Shown: one piece after another, positions 6,732-7,224 of the stretch | How positions within the stretch are numbered: the stretch's first letter is position 1 | Layout of the letters: every line of letters starts with the position of its first letter | NCBI GenBank assembly: GCA_002494215.1 | Contig: DLBF01000128.1 | Span: 1-7,224, forward strand | Source: Prevotellaceae bacterium UBA7028 | Lineage (GTDB): Bacteria; Bacteroidota; Bacteroidia; Bacteroidales; Bacteroidaceae | Length of the DNA stretch: 7,224 nt | Reading direction: 5' to 3' | Program-made: the position numbers and the translations under genes | Notes under the pieces: model-generated | The model's database searches: none | The model's input: the letters and a program-made list of their open reading frames with translations, nothing else | Told to the model about the DNA's origin: nothing

Positions 6732-6740
6732 GCAAAGTTA
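6732..6740 (-). promoter_or_regulatory. Bacteroidota -7 promoter box for feoAB
   Basis: On the minus strand TAACTTTGC matches the Bacteroidota -7 consensus TAnnTTTGC exactly. It ends 14 bases before the preferred feoB ATG, which would leave a leader of roughly 8-10 bases containing a purine-rich GGAAAGAAAA. No TTTG is found 19-21 bases upstream (the nearest is 27 away), so the -33 half is weak or absent, which could mean activator dependence. The box overlaps the TTG that would otherwise be the most upstream start of the frame. Confidence 0.6.
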
Positions 6741-6827
6741 CACTTTTTTCTGAAAAGGGAAGGGCTGCAAAGCCTATGAATTTAATGGAGAGGGGATAAA
6801 GATACTCACTATTGGGTATTGGGCAGC

Positions 6828-6846
6828 GATAATGATAAGAACATTT
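6828..6846 (+). promoter_or_regulatory. Weak Fur-box-like sequence between feoAB and mntA
   Basis: GATAATGATAA (6828-6838) equals the first 11 bases of the classical proteobacterial 19-base Fur consensus; the remainder matches poorly (13 of 19 overall). It lies about 90 bases upstream of the feoAB -7 box and about 16 bases before the mntA -33 box. Distance from feoAB and uncertainty about Fur sites in this phylum keep confidence low. Confidence 0.2.
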
Positions 6847-6861
6847 TTTTTCATAAAATTA

Positions 6862-6893
6862 TTTGCTGTTTCAGATTCTCTTCGTACTTTTGC
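6862..6893 (+). promoter_or_regulatory. Bacteroidota promoter for mntA-hepT (TTTG-N19-TACTTTTGC)
   Basis: TTTG at 6862-6865 and TACTTTTGC at 6885-6893 match the -33 and -7 elements read by the primary sigma factor of Bacteroidota, with the standard 19-base spacing. Transcription would begin near 6899-6901, about 20 bases before the mntA ATG. The leader has no convincing Shine-Dalgarno site, which is normal for this phylum. Confidence 0.82.
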
Positions 6894-6900
6894 AAAAGTA
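6885..6900. promoter_or_regulatory. Perfect 16-base palindrome over the mntA -7 box (candidate operator)
   Basis: TACTTTTGCAAAAGTA is identical to its reverse complement over all 16 bases. It covers the whole -7 element and reaches the expected transcription start. A dimeric repressor bound here would block the promoter, and many toxin-antitoxin operons are autoregulated at such sites. The palindrome is seen directly; its role as an operator is inference. Confidence 0.45.
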
Positions 6901-6918
6901 TAAGGTAAATGTTGTTGT

Positions 6919-7215
6919 ATGAACAGACAGCAAATAATAAAGAAGATAGCCGAGTATTTCAAGACGCAGCCCGTTTTGAAAGCATGGCTCTTTGGTTCCT
7001 TTTCACGTGGTGAAGAGCGCCCAGATAGCGATATAGACATTCTTGTTGCCTTAGATTACAGCCAACCTGTTGGATTGCGATTCTTCGGAATGTATGAAGA
7101 TTTAAAGGCTTTGTTGGGACGTAATGTAGATTTGGTGTCCGAGCGAACTCTTGCTCCATTTGCTCGCAATAGTGTCGATAAAGATAAAAAACTCATCTAT
7201 GAGAGAACCGCTTAG
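6919..7215 (+). CDS. mntA: MntA-type minimal nucleotidyltransferase antitoxin
   Basis: This 98-residue protein of the minimal nucleotidyltransferase (DNA polymerase beta-like) fold carries the catalytic signature GS-x10-DxD (G26-S27, D38, D40) inside GSFSRGEERPDSDIDIL. D71 in NVDLV is the likely third metal ligand. In characterised HepT-MntA toxin-antitoxin pairs, MntA transfers AMP groups to a tyrosine of the HepT toxin and so neutralises it. All required acidic residues are present, so it should be active. Its last codons overlap the start of a second gene whose first residues fit HepT, which supports the antitoxin assignment over an orphan nucleotidyltransferase. A consensus Bacteroidota promoter lies just upstream, giving a leader of about 20 bases. 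Divergent from feoB, it is probably unrelated to iron uptake. Confidence 0.88.
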   Translation: MNRQQIIKKIAEYFKTQPVLKAWLFGSFSRGEERPDSDIDILVALDYSQPVGLRFFGMYEDLKALLGRNVDLVSERTLAPFARNSVDKDKKLIYERTA

Positions 7216-7224
7216 AGACCGTGA
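7199..7224 (+). CDS. hepT: Probable HepT-like toxin (DUF86), start only, cut by window edge
   Basis: An ATG at 7199 lies inside the end of mntA in another frame and stays open to the window edge, giving MREPLRDR plus a partial codon. A short basic/acidic start of this kind is typical of HepT/DUF86 proteins, and overlap with the nucleotidyltransferase gene (17 bases here) is the usual arrangement of the module. HepT toxins are small all-helical HEPN-fold RNases with an Rx4-6H active site, which would lie beyond the window. The call rests on context and eight residues, so it is an inference. Confidence 0.62.

Noticed and set aside
6718..6735. TTG-initiated extension of feoB
   Set aside because: The TTG lies inside the -7 promoter box; the FeoA domain starts normally from the ATG at 6717 or 6711.
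6774..6854. 26-residue minus-strand frame upstream of feoAB (MKKNVLIII...)
   Set aside because: Hydrophobic and with an ATG, but it has no promoter, no recognised family and no conservation information; part of it is a short CCCAATA-type repeat. Left unannotated.
6741..6861. Divergent intergenic stretch between the feoAB -7 box and the mntA -33 box
   Set aside because: Apart from the weak Fur-like site and the 26-codon frame, no RNA gene, terminator or repeat array can be supported here.

Overview
The window looks like a chromosomal segment from a gut-type anaerobe of the order Bacteroidales, most likely Prevotellaceae-like. Three things point there. Genes lack clear Shine-Dalgarno sites and have A/T-rich leaders. 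Two promoters carry the Bacteroidota -7 element TAnnTTTGC, and one also has a TTTG -33 box at a 19-base spacing. The gene set also fits: a FeoA-FeoB fusion with a FeoB-associated Cys-rich protein, and PaaK-type ligases next to an ACT-domain protein. The genus is inference.

Bases 1-4160, plus strand: a run of four genes that is probably one operon. It begins with a phenylacetate-CoA ligase (PaaK family) cut by the left edge, followed by a complete second PaaK paralogue, a 142-residue tandem ACT-domain protein, and a membrane-anchored PBP4-type (S13) D-Ala-D-Ala carboxypeptidase with a GTG start 12 bases after the ACT stop. The two ligases would activate aryl acids such as phenylacetate or indoleacetate as CoA thioesters. 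The ACT protein is a plausible amino-acid sensor for that pathway. The carboxypeptidase acts on peptidoglycan and seems to be included by position only.

Bases 4127-6740, minus strand: a ferrous iron uptake operon. A FeoA-FeoB fusion is followed by a 52-residue FeoB-associated Cys-rich membrane protein, whose 3' end overlaps the end of the carboxypeptidase gene tail to tail by 34 bases. A -7 promoter box sits directly before the fusion gene and rules out the longer TTG-started reading of it.

Bases 6741-7224: a divergent intergenic region and then, on the plus strand, a MntA-type antitoxin nucleotidyltransferase. Its stop codon overlaps the start of what looks like a HepT toxin gene, cut by the right edge. 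The mntA promoter is textbook Bacteroidota, and its -7 box is half of a perfect 16-base palindrome.

The least expected structure lies in the spacers. Three intergenic gaps, on both strands, hold A/T-rich tracts with a 7-base period ending at or in the next start codon. In two of them the tract follows a C/G-rich hairpin that begins within four bases of the upstream stop codon. The same composite layout (stop, GC hairpin, heptads, start) therefore occurs twice on opposite strands in two unrelated operons.
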